This document shows, piece after piece, positions 19,490 to 30,756 of a stretch of DNA of 61,154 nucleotides; within the stretch, counting starts at the first letter, position 1, and each line of letters begins with the position of its first letter. Source of the stretch: Bartonella sp. MM73XJBT.G (GTDB taxonomy: Bacteria; Pseudomonadota; Alphaproteobacteria; Rhizobiales; Rhizobiaceae); the NCBI RefSeq assembly GCF_028618435.1, contig NZ_JAQISW010000012.1:1-61154 (forward strand). Reading direction: 5' to 3'. The notes under the pieces were generated by a model that worked only from the letters and a program-made list of their open reading frames with translations, did no database searches and had not been told where the DNA came from. Made by a program: the position numbers and the translations under genes.

Positions 19490-19784
19490 CCTCTCCCCCA
19501 ATATCATCATTGTTCATTCTCCTAAAATTGAAATAGACAAAATACAATGGATCAAAATATTTCCCTTAAGATCAGAAATCTATCGATAACCTTCATACAT
19601 TAAGCTTTTTTACAATACAAAAAGTTATCCTATTGTGAAGTGACCAACTATTTAAGTAAGGAGGCACGAGCAAATAAGCCGTTGTAATGATAAAAACGTG
19701 CTGGTAAAAAGTGAGTAAAAATAACTTATGAGTATGGATAAAAATCTTATTGTGGTAAGGGGAATTTGATGAAGAGAAAAGAGC

Positions 19785-20675
19785 ATGTGTGAAAAAGCAT
19801 ATTTTATAGGTGCGCATGCTTATTCAGCTCCCATCATAGAGCCTGGGCTTTATCTTGTAGCAACGCCTATTGGAAATCTTGCAGATATTACGCTTCGTGC
19901 TCTGCAAGTTCTAGCAGGCGTTGATATTTTAGCGTGTGAGGATACGCGGGTAACACGTGTTTTGTTGGAACGTTACGGTATTCAAAAAAAAGCTTTTCTC
20001 TATCATGAATATAATGCGCAAAAAGCAGGTCCAAAGCTCTTAGCAGCTTTAGCAGAAAATAAAACGATAGCGCTCATTTCAGATGCGGGAACACCGCTTA
20101 TTTCTGATCCTGGATTTCGATTAGTCGAAGAAGCCCGTAAGGAAGGTCATAAAATTATTCCAATCCCTGGAGCCTCCGCTCTTTTAGCTGCTCTGATACC
20201 GACAGGACTTCCAACCGACAGTTTTTTCTTTGCAGGTTTTTTGAGTGCCCGCAAGGCACAGCGTCAAAAACGATTGAAACAATTAAAAGAGATTCCAGCA
20301 ACTTTGATTTTTTATGAATCACCGCATCGACTTATTGAAACTTTACAAGATATGGTCTCTCTTTTTTCAGCAGATAGACCTGCAGCCATTTGTCGTGAAT
20401 TAACAAAAAAGTTTGAAACTATAGACGTTTCTAACTTGGGAAGTTTGTTGGAAAGTTATAAAAAACAGACACAGATTCGTGGAGAAATTGTCGTGCTTGT
20501 TGGAGAGTCATCATCTCCTTCTTTAAATGTAATAAGTGATCAAGAAGTTGATGAAATGTTATTAGAACACATACAGACACATTCCACGGCTCAAGCCGCA
20601 GCTTTGGTTGCAAAAAAGACTGGATTTAAAAAGCAGGAACTTTTTCAGCGGTTAATTTTTCTAAAAAATATGTAA
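19785..20675 (+). CDS. rsmI: 16S rRNA (cytidine1402-2'-O)-methyltransferase
   Basis: The 296-residue SAM-dependent tetrapyrrole-methylase-fold enzyme methylates the ribose of C1402 in 16S rRNA. Signatures are [51 protein letters not shown] and [10 protein letters not shown], all in family order, followed by [13 protein letters not shown] and the [12 protein letters not shown] motif. The C-terminal [14 protein letters not shown] is typical. It is followed 4 bp later by yraN, an order common in bacteria. Start choice at 19785 has a GAGAAAAGAG-like ribosome site upstream. Confidence 0.95.
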   Translation: MCEKAYFIGAHAYSAPIIEPGLYLVATPIGNLADITLRALQVLAGVDILACEDTRVTRVLLERYGIQKKAFLYHEYNAQKAGPKLLAALAENKTIALISDAGTPLISDPGFRLVEEARKEGHKIIPIPGASALLAALIPTGLPTDSFFFAGFLSARKAQRQKRLKQLKEIPATLIFYESPHRLIETLQDMVSLFSADRPAAICRELTKKFETIDVSNLGSLLESYKKQTQIRGEIVVLVGESSSPSLNVISDQEVDEMLLEHIQTHSTAQAAALVAKKTGFKKQELFQRLIFLKNM

Positions 20676-20679
20676 AATA

Positions 20680-21060
20680 ATGCGTAAGACCATACAAAAA
20701 AAACAAAGACAAAAATCTTTTTATCGGGGAGTTCGTGCAGAAAAGTTAGCTGCTTGGTGGTTGCGTTTCAAAGGATTTCACATAGCCGAAATGCGTTTTA
20801 AAACAAAGTGTGGGGAAATTGATTTAATTGCACGACGTGGAAATCTTGTGTTAATTGTTGAAGTTAAAGCACGTTCAACGTTGGCAGAAGCAATGGAAGC
20901 GGTTTCCCGTATAAATGAAAGGCGAATTGAGGCAGCAGCCGATATTTGGCTCGCACGACAAAAAGATTATGCCCTTTTATCTGTACGCTTTGATTTGATA
21001 GCAATTTTACCTTGGCGTTTGCCACAGCATATTCCGGCATTTTTTACCTCTGATCAATAA
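20680..21060 (+). CDS. yraN: YraN/UPF0102 family nuclease-like protein
   Basis: The 126-residue protein belongs to UPF0102, which has a restriction-endonuclease-like fold. The motif [25 protein letters not shown] includes the GEIDLIA and VEVK residues of the nuclease core (shown as [12 protein letters not shown] and VEVKARST). Its biochemical role is not settled. It follows rsmI directly, as in many genomes, and shares its transcript. Confidence 0.9.
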   Translation: MRKTIQKKQRQKSFYRGVRAEKLAAWWLRFKGFHIAEMRFKTKCGEIDLIARRGNLVLIVEVKARSTLAEAMEAVSRINERRIEAAADIWLARQKDYALLSVRFDLIAILPWRLPQHIPAFFTSDQ

Positions 21061-21164
21061 GAGGCGAGCTACGTTTTAACCATACTCAATAAAAAACATT
21101 TCTCCTTTATGTGTATATGCGTTAAAAAGTCTATAACCGTTTGAGCGCTATTAAGGAGTGAAAT

Positions 21165-21410
21165 ATGGATGATTATGAAAAGTTTGCAACAGGTTTGCTC
21201 ATTGTTTTTGGAGCGCTGATTATTGGTGGTTTAATGGCAATGCATATTGTACTGATGAATAAACCAGGTTTTTTATTTGCATTAGCTGCAGCTGTTGTGG
21301 GTTGGTTTTCTGCTTTTGCCGTTCTGTTTGACAAGCCCAAAATCTATTTGGGGTTGATTATTCTAGCAATGCTCTGCGTTGCTTCTTCAATTAGCATTTA
21401 TGTTAGTTAA
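21165..21410 (+). CDS. Small three-helix membrane protein, unknown
   Basis: The 81-residue hydrophobic protein has three predicted membrane segments, at about residues 8-28 (LLIVFGALIIGGLMAMHIV), 34-54 (FLFALAAAVVGWFSAFAVLF) and 60-79 (LGLIILAMLCVASSISIYV). It has a good ribosome site (TTAAGGAG) upstream. No family is recognised. It sits between yraN and the ProC-like gene in the same direction. Confidence 0.7.
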   Translation: MDDYEKFATGLLIVFGALIIGGLMAMHIVLMNKPGFLFALAAAVVGWFSAFAVLFDKPKIYLGLIILAMLCVASSISIYVS

Positions 21411-21465
21411 AACATCTCAGCTGTTGATTGAGATTCCTTTTAAAAGGTAAAACTGAGGAATAAAA

Positions 21466-22257
21466 ATGAAACTTGGCTTTTTGGGAACAGGTACAATCAG
21501 TGCTTGCATAATCAATGGCCTCATGACAAGCGCCTTTAATGTTTCTTCCATTATTGTTTCACCGCGCAATGCTGAAATAGCAGAGCGTCTTTCACATACT
21601 TATGATAAGGTTATGATTGCTAAAAATAACCAAGCTTTGCTCGATGTGAGTGAGTGTGTTTTTCTTTGTTTACCAAACCAAATTGCAGAAGGCATTTTGC
21701 GCTCTCTTCGTTTTCGTCCAGAACAACTGGTTATTTCCGTTCTCGCTATGGCAAAAGCAGCAGAAGTGGAAGCGTGGATTAACCATAAAGTTTATCGTGC
21801 TGTTCCGTTACCTTTTGTCGCAGAGTGCAAAAATTTGACACCCATTTATCCCGATCACCCTTTTTTACGCACCTTATTTGATACATTGGGGGGAACATTG
21901 GTACTAGAGGAGGAAGAACAGTTTAATCTTTTTATGACAGCGGGCTCTCTGATGGGCGTATATTTTAATTTTATAGAAACAGCGCATCAATGGTTTATAA
22001 CAAAAGGGTTGGAAAAACAGCAATCAGTAGAGTTTCTTACCATGATGTTTGGAAATCTTACGGACGAAATGCGTAAAATTATAGCAACGGATCGTTCTAC
22101 CCCTCTTAATTTTGCACTACTTGAAAAAGAGTTTTCAACAAAGGGGGGAACAAATGAATTTTTGTCAAATTATTTTTCTCATCAAGGGGGAGGAAGAGCT
22201 TTAACAATGGCTCTTGAGGCAACTTTACAAAAAATGAACGCTTCTAAAAAGACTTGA
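21466..22257 (+). CDS. Pyrroline-5-carboxylate reductase-like NAD(P)-binding protein
   Basis: The 263-residue protein opens with a Rossmann motif, MKLGFLGTGTISACIINGL, and later shows SECVFLCLPNQIAEGIL and VYRAVPLPFVAE, where ProC enzymes have the VRAMPN segment. The C-terminus has the FSTKGGTNEFL motif, close to the family's PGGTT. It is therefore in the ProC/P5CR superfamily, which reduces pyrroline-5-carboxylate to proline. The altered substrate motif (PLPFVAE instead of PNTPA) leaves the true substrate open. Its ribosome site is AACTGAGGAA. Confidence 0.8.
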   Translation: MKLGFLGTGTISACIINGLMTSAFNVSSIIVSPRNAEIAERLSHTYDKVMIAKNNQALLDVSECVFLCLPNQIAEGILRSLRFRPEQLVISVLAMAKAAEVEAWINHKVYRAVPLPFVAECKNLTPIYPDHPFLRTLFDTLGGTLVLEEEEQFNLFMTAGSLMGVYFNFIETAHQWFITKGLEKQQSVEFLTMMFGNLTDEMRKIIATDRSTPLNFALLEKEFSTKGGTNEFLSNYFSHQGGGRALTMALEATLQKMNASKKT

Positions 22258-23109
22258 CCAACATTTTTTCTCATCTCAATTAAGAGAGAATTATGGATCG
22301 ATCGATTTAGCTTTTTGTGAACATGAATTGATAAAATTGTCTGCTATAAATCTTTCAAGAGCAGGACAAACGGGCTTTTAAAATACCTTTTTTTAATTTC
22401 ACCATCCCTTTAATAGACATGAATAGAAATAAATCTTTTGACTAATTTTCAAGATATTTTTATAGTACAAAATCGCTTATAGAAAGCTCATTCATCCTTT
22501 AACATTTGAATGAAAGTACTGACAAAATCTTTCCCATTTTACTTTTTCTTATCATGAAATAAAAAATGTTTGTTTGTCTATTAAAAGGAAAAACAACATT
22601 GAGATAAAATCGTTTAAGAAGACGTAAATAGGCTTTCTAACTTTATGCAAAAATCGAAAAAAACTTTGCAGAGAGCAAAAACATAATGGATATGGCTTAT
22701 CTCTTTTATTGAAGTAAAAATGGTATGAGATCTGTACACTTCACAAAAGTTTTTGCGTTATACCATTCACAAACCCTCTCGTGAGACGGTTAAGCCGCTT
22801 TGAAGAATATTCTTTTTAAAACAAACCTTGCATAAGAAACACAAATATATTCTTGAGAATTTTGTTGTTACATAAAAAGCATATCCTGATAAAAACCAAG
22901 AAAAATGAAAAAACGTGAAAGAATGCGTCGTCTTCACTTTTTTAAAGATCTTTCTTTCGATGCTTTTGAACGTAGAAAAACCGAATAAAAAGATGATGAT
23001 AGAAAATTATTTTTTCCGGATTAGAATTCATATTTTCCTTACAAAGGAGCAACTATTTTGATGTCTTTCATCATTGTGTTTTAGCAAACTCTCTTAAACA
23101 AACATACAT
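22258..23109. other. Spacer with a degenerate dispersed repeat
   Basis: About 850 bp of AT-rich spacer without a supported gene. Positions about 22710-22800 contain the phrase GCGTTATACCATTCAC shared with spacers near 1720 and 37185. Two convergent genes flank it, so terminators are expected, but no clear hairpin with a U-tract was found. Confidence 0.4.
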
Positions 23110-24171
23110 TCAAAAGAGTTTATTTTTTATTTGATCAACAATTGTACGATACAGTTGAGCATGCTCGCCATCAGGCTGAGTAACAAAAATAGGCATCCCC
23201 TCATCTGAAGAAAATCGTAAAGCTGCATCAAGCGGTATTTCTGCTAAGAACGGGACCTCTCGACGTTCCGCCTCTCCCCGCGCTCCACCATAACCAAAAA
23301 TATCGTAGCGTTTTCCTGTATCAGGAGCGATAAAATAGCTCATATTCTCAATCAGTCCTAAAATAGGAACATTGACTTTCATGAACATTTCTATCGCTTT
23401 ACGGGCATCAACTAAAGCAAGATCCTGCGGCGTAGAAACAACCAGTGCACCCGTTAATTGTACCTGCTGTGCAAGCGTTAATTGTGCATCCCCTGTACCC
23501 GGCGGCATATCGACGACTAAAACGTCCAAAGGACCCCATACAACATCTCGTAACAATTGTGTTACAGCAGCCATAACCATAGGACCACGCCATACCACCG
23601 GTTTTTCTTCCTCAACCAAAAATCCCATCGACATCAATTTAAGACCAAATTTTTCAAGAGGTTGAATCTTTTTTTCTCCCATGAGCATTGGTTTTTGATT
23701 AACAAGTCCTGTCAAACGTGGCAAAGATGGACCATAGATATCTGCATCCATCACCCCTGTTTTGAAACCTGAATCTTGTAAAGCTAAGGCGATATTGATC
23801 GCCATCGTCGATTTTCCCACCCCCCCTTTTCCAGAAGCAACAGCAATAACATGACGTACACCTTCTATAGGCATTTTCACGGGCAAGAGATTCGCTCTGC
23901 GTCGAGGTACTCCCTTTGTTGTTTTTTCTGCTGTAAGCGTAACAACAACAGATTGGACCCCCTCCAAAGCACACACCAGCTCTTCCGCAGAACGGCGCAA
24001 TGATTCCCATTCTTGCACACGTCCATCAGGAACTGTAATGGAAAAGAAAACCTTGCCATTAGCAATTAATATTTCTGAAAGAAGCCCTAACGATACAATA
24101 TCTCTTTCAAGATCTGGTCCTTTAATTTTACGTAGCACGTTACGGACAACCTCACTTGTGATAGGATCCAC
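23110..24171 (-). CDS. Mrp/ApbC family iron-sulfur cluster carrier ATPase
   Basis: The 353-residue cytoplasmic P-loop ATPase has an N-terminal MIP18-like domain (residues about 5-85) and a ParA/MinD-like core with the deviant Walker A VASGKGGVGKSTMAINIALA, the switch segment VMDADIYGPSLPRLTG, VVDMPPGTGDAQL and IENMSYFIAPDTGKRYDIFG. Proteins of this family bind and transfer Fe-S clusters to apo-enzymes. As in other alphaproteobacteria, the CxxC pair of some homologues is replaced by APDTGK. It is a single gene, transcribed away from rpmH. Confidence 0.93.
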   Translation of the reverse strand: MDPITSEVVRNVLRKIKGPDLERDIVSLGLLSEILIANGKVFFSITVPDGRVQEWESLRRSAEELVCALEGVQSVVVTLTAEKTTKGVPRRRANLLPVKMPIEGVRHVIAVASGKGGVGKSTMAINIALALQDSGFKTGVMDADIYGPSLPRLTGLVNQKPMLMGEKKIQPLEKFGLKLMSMGFLVEEEKPVVWRGPMVMAAVTQLLRDVVWGPLDVLVVDMPPGTGDAQLTLAQQVQLTGALVVSTPQDLALVDARKAIEMFMKVNVPILGLIENMSYFIAPDTGKRYDIFGYGGARGEAERREVPFLAEIPLDAALRFSSDEGMPIFVTQPDGEHAQLYRTIVDQIKNKLF

Positions 24172-24780
24172 GCTCTTTCCTCTCTATAAAATACCAACAA
24201 ATACAAGCATAAGAACGAAAAATACTGACAGGTTCATCACTTAACATTTACGACTTTAATTTAAGAGTTATAAAGTATAAATGACTTATATTTTATCTCT
24301 TTAAAAATACAAAACCACCCTTAAATAAAGAAACTCAGACATAAAATCTGCTATTAAAAGACTATCAACCACGTCTGTACGCCAACACTTTAATAAATAT
24401 TCTAATAAGGATTTTACAAAACAAAAAACTTGAGAAAAACTCTAATATTAAAGTATTTTAAAATTAAGCATACAATAATCTGTTATGCTTCCTTGTAAGT
24501 CTTTAACACCCTTGTGATTTATTTTTTTAGACTCAATCGCTATTTTCTTACATTTTTAAAGTATCATAAACAAAGTGTCACAAATAGTTATAAGGTGTTT
24601 TATATTTTTTCAAGTGAGAGAAAAACAATCTGAGATTGACTTTTTTCATATTTTTTCTTATGAGTTAACAGCTGTCTGATAGGATAAAATTGTTCATCAC
24701 GCGCAGAACTGCTCATAAAATGAAGATACAGCTCATAAAACGAAGATTAAGAAGGGCCGCACTCCGCGGTATTTAAATAA
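24172..24780. other. Divergent promoter region of mrp and rpmH
   Basis: About 600 bp of very AT-rich DNA. It should carry the promoters of the mrp-like gene (minus) and the rpmH-rnpA-yidC-engB operon (plus). An imperfect 20-base tandem repeat, GCTCATAAAAYGAAGAT, lies at 24711-24750. No gene is supported. Confidence 0.45.
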
Positions 24781-24915
24781 ATGAAACGTACGTACCAACC
24801 ATCTAAACTTGTCCGTAAACGCCGCCATGGATTTCGTGCACGCATGGCAACAGCTGGAGGACGTAAAGTTATTGCTGCAAGACGTGCTCGTGGACGTAAG
24901 CGGCTCTCTGCTTAA
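24781..24915 (+). CDS. rpmH: Ribosomal protein bL34
   Basis: The 44-residue basic protein starts [20 protein letters not shown] and ends [10 protein letters not shown], the invariant layout of large-subunit protein bL34. It lies just upstream of rnpA, the conserved bacterial order. The frame runs from the ATG at 24781 to the TAA at 24915. Confidence 0.97.
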   Translation: MKRTYQPSKLVRKRRHGFRARMATAGGRKVIAARRARGRKRLSA

Positions 24916-24977
24916 CCATTTAAATTTTCACAACCGTTGAGGATTGCTCATTATTTCTTCGTTGTGAAACTTTTGTT

Positions 24978-25427
24978 ATGAACCTCTACTGCTTGGTCAA
25001 CCAAGCATTTAGTGAAATTGCGAAATGTTCTTTTATGAAGAAAAAACATCCCTGCCCTATTCGCAAAAGAGCAGATTTTTTGGCTGTCCGTACAGGAGAG
25101 AAACGACGTGGTCCTTTATTTTTACTCGAAGTTAAATCTCGTGAACAAACAACAGAAAGAAAATCTTCTCTTGTTGCACGTGTAGGCTTCACTGTTACCC
25201 GTAAAAACGGTAATGCTGTAAAGCGTAATCGTATCAAAAGGCGCTTGCGTGAAGCGGTGAGAGTTGGTGTAACAAACCACATGGAAGCAGGGACTGACTA
25301 TGTCATTGTAGCGTATCGTGATGCATTACATGCGCCTTTCACATCTTTGATTAGTGAATTAAATCGGCGAATAAAACCAAAAACAAAATATCAGCAACGA
25401 CAACAAGGGAATACGAATGGAATATAA
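24978..25427 (+). CDS. rnpA: Ribonuclease P protein component
   Basis: This basic protein is the subunit of RNase P, which with the M1 RNA trims tRNA 5' leaders. The signature [18 protein letters not shown] (family RNR motif) is present, preceded by [10 protein letters not shown]. The frame starting at 24978 gives 149 residues; the internal ATG at 25035 ([18 protein letters not shown]) fits the family N-terminus better and is equally likely. The 3' end overlaps the yidC start by 11 bp, implying coupled translation. Confidence 0.94.
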   Translation: MNLYCLVNQAFSEIAKCSFMKKKHPCPIRKRADFLAVRTGEKRRGPLFLLEVKSREQTTERKSSLVARVGFTVTRKNGNAVKRNRIKRRLREAVRVGVTNHMEAGTDYVIVAYRDALHAPFTSLISELNRRIKPKTKYQQRQQGNTNGI

Positions 25428-27279
25428 CCGCAATTTCTTTATCGCTATTGGCTTATCTTTCGTAGTGCTCATCGCATGGCAATTTCTTCATGTTGCTCCC
25501 AAACAAGCAAAGTTACAAAAACAACAAGTCATCGCACAACAACAGCAATTGTCAAAACAACAGTCAGCCCTTTCTACTCCCACGACGAATTTTTCTGACG
25601 ATTCCTCAACGCATCAAGCAACATCGATCATCGAGCACCCAATGACTCCTGAAGTCCGGAAAGCTGTATTAGCCAAAACAGAGCGTGTCGCGATCAAAAC
25701 CAATGAATTGGAAGGCTCTATTAATCTTGTTGGTGCACAATTTGATGATCTTCTCCTTAAGAGATATCGTGTAACCGTCGATAAAAAATCACCGGAAATC
25801 GATTTACTGAATCCTAAAGGGTTCAAAACGACCTACTTGGCCGAATTTGGTTTTACAAGTGCATCTTTGCCAGCAAAAGCCTTACCACAATCCGATACAC
25901 AGTGGCAAATAGAGGGGAACAATACAACCCTAACCCCTTCAACACCCATCACTTTAATTTATAATAACGGACAAGGACAAATCTTCCGCCGTACCCTTTC
26001 TATTGATGATCATTACATGTTTACCATTGTGGATTCTATCAGCAATGAAAGTGATCAACCGATTTATCTCTCATCCTATGCCCGCGTTGCACGTGCAGCA
26101 CCACCAGAACATACAAATGCCACCTATTTGCTTCATGAGGGGATGATCGGTATTGCTGGAGATTCGCTCAAAACTGAAAAATATAAAACTTTAGCAGAGC
26201 TTGATCCAAATCCTGATAATGGACAAAAGAGCATGACTTTTTCCAAAGTAACAGGAGGCTGGATTGGTATTACTGATAAATATTGGGCTGTAGCGGTTAT
26301 TCCCCCGCAAGATAAAGAATATACAAGCCGTTTTATTTATTTTGATCGTTTGCAAACGCATTATCAATCTGACTTGCTAGGATCGCCTTTAACGATTGGC
26401 CCCAATGAAACAAAAACCGTTACAAATCGTCTTTTTGCTGGTGCAAAACAAGTTGAAATCATTAATCACTACCAAAATGACCTAAAAATCAACAAGTTTG
26501 CTCTCTTAATTGATTGGGGTTGGTTTGATTTCATCACAAAACCCATGTTTGCCCTCATTGATATTCTTTATAAGCAAACAGGAAATTTTGGTATTGCCAT
26601 CCTTCTGGTCACAGTGCTTTTAAAAACACTTCTTTTCCCTCTCGCCAATAAATCTTATAAATCCATGGCGCGTATGAAACTTCTACAACCGCGATTACTA
26701 GAAATAAAAGAAAAATATCCCGATGATCGAACCAAACAACAGCAAGCAATCATAGAACTGTATAAAACCGAAAAAATAAATCCCCTTGCTGGTTGTTGGC
26801 CGATGTTGGTTCAGTTTCCAATATTCTTTGCTCTTTATAAAGTTCTCTATATCACCATTGAAATGCGCCATGCTCCTTTCTTTGGCTGGATTCAAGATTT
26901 AGCGGCCCCCGATCCAACGTCTCTTTTCAACTTGTTTGGTCTCTTGCCATATACAACGCCAGCATTTCTTATGATTGGTGCATGGCCTTTGATTATGGGA
27001 ATAACGATGTTTCTACAAATGCGTATGAATCCCGCTCCTCAAGACCAGACTCAAGCGATGATCTTCACGTGGATGCCTGTTGTCTTTACTTTTATGCTCG
27101 CCTCCTTCCCTGTTGGTCTTGTCATCTATTGGGCATGGAACAATATATTGTCAATTATTCAGCAAGGTATCATGATGAAGCGCCAAGGAGTTAAAATTGA
27201 GCTTTTTGATAATTTGAAAGCCATGTGGAAAAAAACACCTAAAAAAGAAGTGCAGGCCTCAAAAGAAGCGCAAGAATGA
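25417..27279 (+). CDS. yidC: Membrane protein insertase YidC
   Basis: The 620-residue Oxa1-type insertase places proteins in the inner membrane, alone or with SecYEG. An N-terminal membrane helix ([18 protein letters not shown]) is followed by a glutamine-rich linker, a large periplasmic beta-domain (residues about 80-360), and the conserved C-terminal five-helix core with [39 protein letters not shown] and [20 protein letters not shown] (each quoted in part). Length is typical for gram-negative YidC. It lies between rnpA and engB with overlaps at both ends. Confidence 0.96.
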   Translation: MEYNRNFFIAIGLSFVVLIAWQFLHVAPKQAKLQKQQVIAQQQQLSKQQSALSTPTTNFSDDSSTHQATSIIEHPMTPEVRKAVLAKTERVAIKTNELEGSINLVGAQFDDLLLKRYRVTVDKKSPEIDLLNPKGFKTTYLAEFGFTSASLPAKALPQSDTQWQIEGNNTTLTPSTPITLIYNNGQGQIFRRTLSIDDHYMFTIVDSISNESDQPIYLSSYARVARAAPPEHTNATYLLHEGMIGIAGDSLKTEKYKTLAELDPNPDNGQKSMTFSKVTGGWIGITDKYWAVAVIPPQDKEYTSRFIYFDRLQTHYQSDLLGSPLTIGPNETKTVTNRLFAGAKQVEIINHYQNDLKINKFALLIDWGWFDFITKPMFALIDILYKQTGNFGIAILLVTVLLKTLLFPLANKSYKSMARMKLLQPRLLEIKEKYPDDRTKQQQAIIELYKTEKINPLAGCWPMLVQFPIFFALYKVLYITIEMRHAPFFGWIQDLAAPDPTSLFNLFGLLPYTTPAFLMIGAWPLIMGITMFLQMRMNPAPQDQTQAMIFTWMPVVFTFMLASFPVGLVIYWAWNNILSIIQQGIMMKRQGVKIELFDNLKAMWKKTPKKEVQASKEAQE

Positions 27280-27920
27280 CAAGAGATACTTCCCTTTCTG
27301 GAATTTTTTCTCGCAATTGGGTTTTTATTCGTGGTGTCCCCGCAATACGTTTTCTTCCCCCTGAAGGGCCACCAGAAATCGCATTTGCAGGACGTTCCAA
27401 TGTTGGAAAATCATCTTTAATCAACGCACTTGTCCAGCAAAAAGCCTTAGCACGAACCTCAAATACACCAGGACGCACACAAGAACTTAATTATTTTGTC
27501 CCCGATGGCTTCAGTGGACAACAAGGAGACCTTCCCCCTTTCGCATTGGTAGATATGCCAGGTTATGGTTTTGCTGCTGCTCCTAAAAATCTGGTTGATG
27601 CTTGGACAAATTTGATTTTTAGCTATTTACGGGGACGTACAACACTAAAGCGTGTGTATCTCTTGATTGATTCACGACACGGAATCAAAAATAATGATGA
27701 AGACGTTCTTGCTCTCCTTGATAAGGCAGCCGTTTCTTACCAAATTGTTTTGACAAAAAGCGATAAAATAAAATCAAATACTTTAGAAAAATTAATAATG
27801 ACCACACAAACAAAACTTCTCAAACGTCCAGCAGCTTATCCTGAGATCCTTGCGACCTCTTCAGAAAAAGCATACGGTTTGGAAGAATTACGTGCTGCTA
27901 TTTTGCAAACCATTGCATAA
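27276..27920 (+). CDS. engB: Ribosome biogenesis GTPase EngB/YsxC
   Basis: The 214-residue TrmE-Era-EngA-EngB family GTPase assists 50S assembly. G1 is [14 protein letters not shown], the switch region is [13 protein letters not shown]3 is [10 protein letters not shown] and G4 is LTKSDK. It overlaps the last 4 bases of yidC (ATGA), so the operon rpmH-rnpA-yidC-engB is translationally coupled. The insert between the switch and G3 ([10 protein letters not shown]) is slightly longer than in enterobacteria, as usual in alphaproteobacteria. Confidence 0.95.
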   Translation: MTRDTSLSGIFSRNWVFIRGVPAIRFLPPEGPPEIAFAGRSNVGKSSLINALVQQKALARTSNTPGRTQELNYFVPDGFSGQQGDLPPFALVDMPGYGFAAAPKNLVDAWTNLIFSYLRGRTTLKRVYLLIDSRHGIKNNDEDVLALLDKAAVSYQIVLTKSDKIKSNTLEKLIMTTQTKLLKRPAAYPEILATSSEKAYGLEELRAAILQTIA

Positions 27921-28059
27921 GAGAAGGTATTCATATTATTAACAATTTATTAAGCATAATTGCTAGCGGCTGCTAATGATCTTGTACTTCTCATCAAGCA
28001 TCTTTATAAAAAGGATGACTTGAAAGAATTCTTATCCACTCTACTTAGTTGTGTAAATT

Positions 28060-28752
28060 ATGCTGACACTTTTTCACTCTCCTCTCTCTACTGCTTCGCG
28101 CTTCATACGCCTCATTCTTGGGGAATATGGTGTAACTACTCAACTGATTGAAGAATATGAATGGGCGCGAAGACACGAATTTCTTGCTCTCAATCCCGCC
28201 GGTCACGTTCCTGTTTTTCTCGATGATCACGAAGTTCCGTTATCAGGTCCCTTTGTTATCTATGAATATTTAGATGAGACCCATGGAAGTTTACGACAAG
28301 AAAATAAACTCTTTCCGGAAAATCCTTTAGATCGTGCGGAAGTACGACGTCTTAATGACTGGTTTTTAAATAAATTTGAAAATGAAGCAACGCGCCATAT
28401 TGTACGAGAACGAATTCATAAACGTGAAATGCCCCTCGCCATTGGCGGTGGCGCTCCCAATTCACAAATTTTACGCAATGCACGGGCCAATATTCCACCC
28501 CATATGAATTATCTCAATTGGTTGTGTGCCTCTCGCGATAGCTTAGTGGGTTCTTCCTTGTCCTATGCTGATCTAGCAGCAGCTGCTGCTGTTTCTGTCC
28601 TTGACTTTCTAGGGGAAATTGACTGGGAACAATCCCCAGCTGCCAAAGACTGGTACATGCGGATTAAATCACGGCCTTCTTTTCGTTCTCTTTTAACAGA
28701 TCGTGTTCGCGGAATTGTTGCAAGTACTCACTATGCGGACCTTGATTTCTAG
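28060..28752 (+). CDS. Glutathione S-transferase-like protein, possibly FzlA
   Basis: The 230-residue protein has a GST fold: a thioredoxin-like N-terminal domain (residues 1-80, with LNPAGHVPVFLDD and the cis-proline context) and an all-helical C-terminal domain. The C-terminal tail ends HYADLDF. From memory this tail and the overall size match FzlA, the GST-like FtsZ-binding division factor of alphaproteobacteria, but no alignment was possible. The classical catalytic Ser/Tyr near residue 10 is in the context SPLSTASRFIRL. If it is FzlA it would act at the division site and not in detoxification. Confidence 0.8.
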   Translation: MLTLFHSPLSTASRFIRLILGEYGVTTQLIEEYEWARRHEFLALNPAGHVPVFLDDHEVPLSGPFVIYEYLDETHGSLRQENKLFPENPLDRAEVRRLNDWFLNKFENEATRHIVRERIHKREMPLAIGGGAPNSQILRNARANIPPHMNYLNWLCASRDSLVGSSLSYADLAAAAAVSVLDFLGEIDWEQSPAAKDWYMRIKSRPSFRSLLTDRVRGIVASTHYADLDF

Positions 28753-29915
28753 TCTCCTCTCACAAACACAAGTAAAAATAAATTTTATCTAAAGAAGACT
28801 TCTCCATTTATAAATTTTTATGCCAGCCTATAAAAAATACAAGAATAGATTGATTCATAATCTTACTGAATAGAAAATAAGACTCCTTCATACTCTCTTA
28901 TTTCAAGCTCTCTTATCATGCTCCCTCAAAATCATTTTTACAAAAAGATCAGTATAGAGATAAAAATATTTCACAAAAGGGTATAAAGTCTCTCTTTAAA
29001 GACAAGAGCTGCAGCACCATTAGAAAGTGAGGACAATAAAAAACAATACTTAATGCTTAGGTTACCCCCATTCTTCCCAATCTATGAAAAAACACACTCC
29101 CATACATAACGGCTTACTCTTAATAAAAAGGCGTTATCATGTGTTTTTACAAAATAACAATTTTTGCCAACTCGCTTTCCTAACAGATAAAGAATCCAAC
29201 CAACGCCTCCGTGTGTCAATAATTCAACTTCTCAGACATCTTTCTGCTTTCCCTCCTTTTATGTGTTTTTATTGATAGATAACATTTTGATTTAAAATGA
29301 TAAATTTTAAAATTGCATCATAAACTTCAAATATGTTTCTTATGCGTGATAAGCGGGATTGGTGTGTAAAAAAAATTATCTCAGAAAAGAATAAAAATAC
29401 CTATGAACATTTCAAGGTCCAAAGGCCAGCAAAGCGTATGATGGTGCCAATCTGCACTTTTATGAAACATAACAGTATAGAATAGATTTTATTATTCATG
29501 GAGATTTTCTCGTTATACCCTTCAAGCGCACCATCATAAAACGAGCTTTAAGAGCATTGAGATCCTATTTCTTTAAGACGAGCGTATAAGTTAAGTATAT
29601 TTTGTTTGAAATATTCTATTTTACATGAAGAACGTGCCCCATAAAAGAACGAGAAAAATAAAAGCATCAAGCAACGAGCACCCACTATTAGGCTTTTCAA
29701 GCAAGCTTTACTCTATCCATCACATGATCTAACAAAAAATATCTCTCTTTAAATTTATAAATCTTATACCACTTTCCCTAAACGATAGAATTTTACAGCA
29801 CAAAAAGATAAATTAAAGTAGGAAAAATTTTTTCCTATAACGAAAAAGAACGGTTGGAAAGAAGTCAAGAATTTGCCTATACTACGGGATAGTAAAGTAT
29901 CATAAGGAGATAAAA
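28753..29915. other. Long spacer with no gene seen
   Basis: About 1.16 kb of AT-rich DNA. Positions about 29390-29545 resemble the spacer repeats near 40690-40800 and 1610-1760 (shared ACCTATGAA-CATTTCAA and a degenerate TTATACC block). A GGAGAT ribosome site precedes dapB. No coding frame is convincing. Confidence 0.4.
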
Positions 29916-30728
29916 ATGCGCCTTACAGTTGTTGGTGCAAATGGAAGAATGGGACGTGAACTCATTACAGCAACCGGGCTTAGAAAAGATGTAGAGCTTT
30001 GTGCTGTTCTTGTACGCAAAGGCTCACCTTTTGTAGGAGAAGATGCCTCTACCTTAATTGGTTCAGATTCTCTTGGGGTTTGCATCACGGATGATCCCGA
30101 AAAAGCTTTTTCAAACACAGAAGGAATTGTAGATTTTTCACAACCCCAAGCGAGTATTCTTTATGCTCACTATGCTGCTCAAAGAAAACTTGTCCATATT
30201 ATAGGCACCACAGGATTTAGCAAAACAGAAGAAGAAAAAATTGCAGAGTTTGCGAAACATACAACAATTGTCAAATCCGGAAATATGAGCCTTGGAATAA
30301 ATCTCTTAGCCAACCTTGTAAAGAAAGCTGCCAAAGCATTAGAAGCCAATGATTTTGATATTGAAATTTACGAAATGCATCATGCGAACAAAGTTGATGC
30401 CCCTTCTGGAACAGCCCTTCTTCTTGGACAAGCAGCAGCTGAAGGTCGAAATGTCATGCTGCAAGATGTACGTGTCAACGAACGCAATGGCCATATAGGG
30501 AAACGCGAAAAAGGCTCCATTGGCTTTTCTTGCTCACGGGGTGGAACAGTTATTGGAGAACACAATGTCATTTTTGCCGGTTCCCATGAGCGCATTGTTC
30601 TTTCCCATACAGCGCAAGAACGCTCCATCTTTGCCAATGGCGCATTAAAAGCAGCTTTATGGGCAAAAAACCATGAAAATGGTCTTTATTCAATGCTCGA
30701 TGTCTTGGGATTAAATGATGAATTTTAA
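29916..30728 (+). CDS. dapB: 4-hydroxy-tetrahydrodipicolinate reductase
   Basis: The 270-residue enzyme catalyses the NAD(P)H-dependent reduction step of lysine and meso-diaminopimelate synthesis. The N-terminal Rossmann motif is [13 protein letters not shown]; the substrate motif [16 protein letters not shown] contains the catalytic His-His and Lys; [11 protein letters not shown] follows. Length is normal. It is followed 28 bp later by gpmA in the same direction. Confidence 0.96.
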   Translation: MRLTVVGANGRMGRELITATGLRKDVELCAVLVRKGSPFVGEDASTLIGSDSLGVCITDDPEKAFSNTEGIVDFSQPQASILYAHYAAQRKLVHIIGTTGFSKTEEEKIAEFAKHTTIVKSGNMSLGINLLANLVKKAAKALEANDFDIEIYEMHHANKVDAPSGTALLLGQAAAEGRNVMLQDVRVNERNGHIGKREKGSIGFSCSRGGTVIGEHNVIFAGSHERIVLSHTAQERSIFANGALKAALWAKNHENGLYSMLDVLGLNDEF

Positions 30729-30756
30729 ACAATCAATAAAATAGAGGCAATTCATA

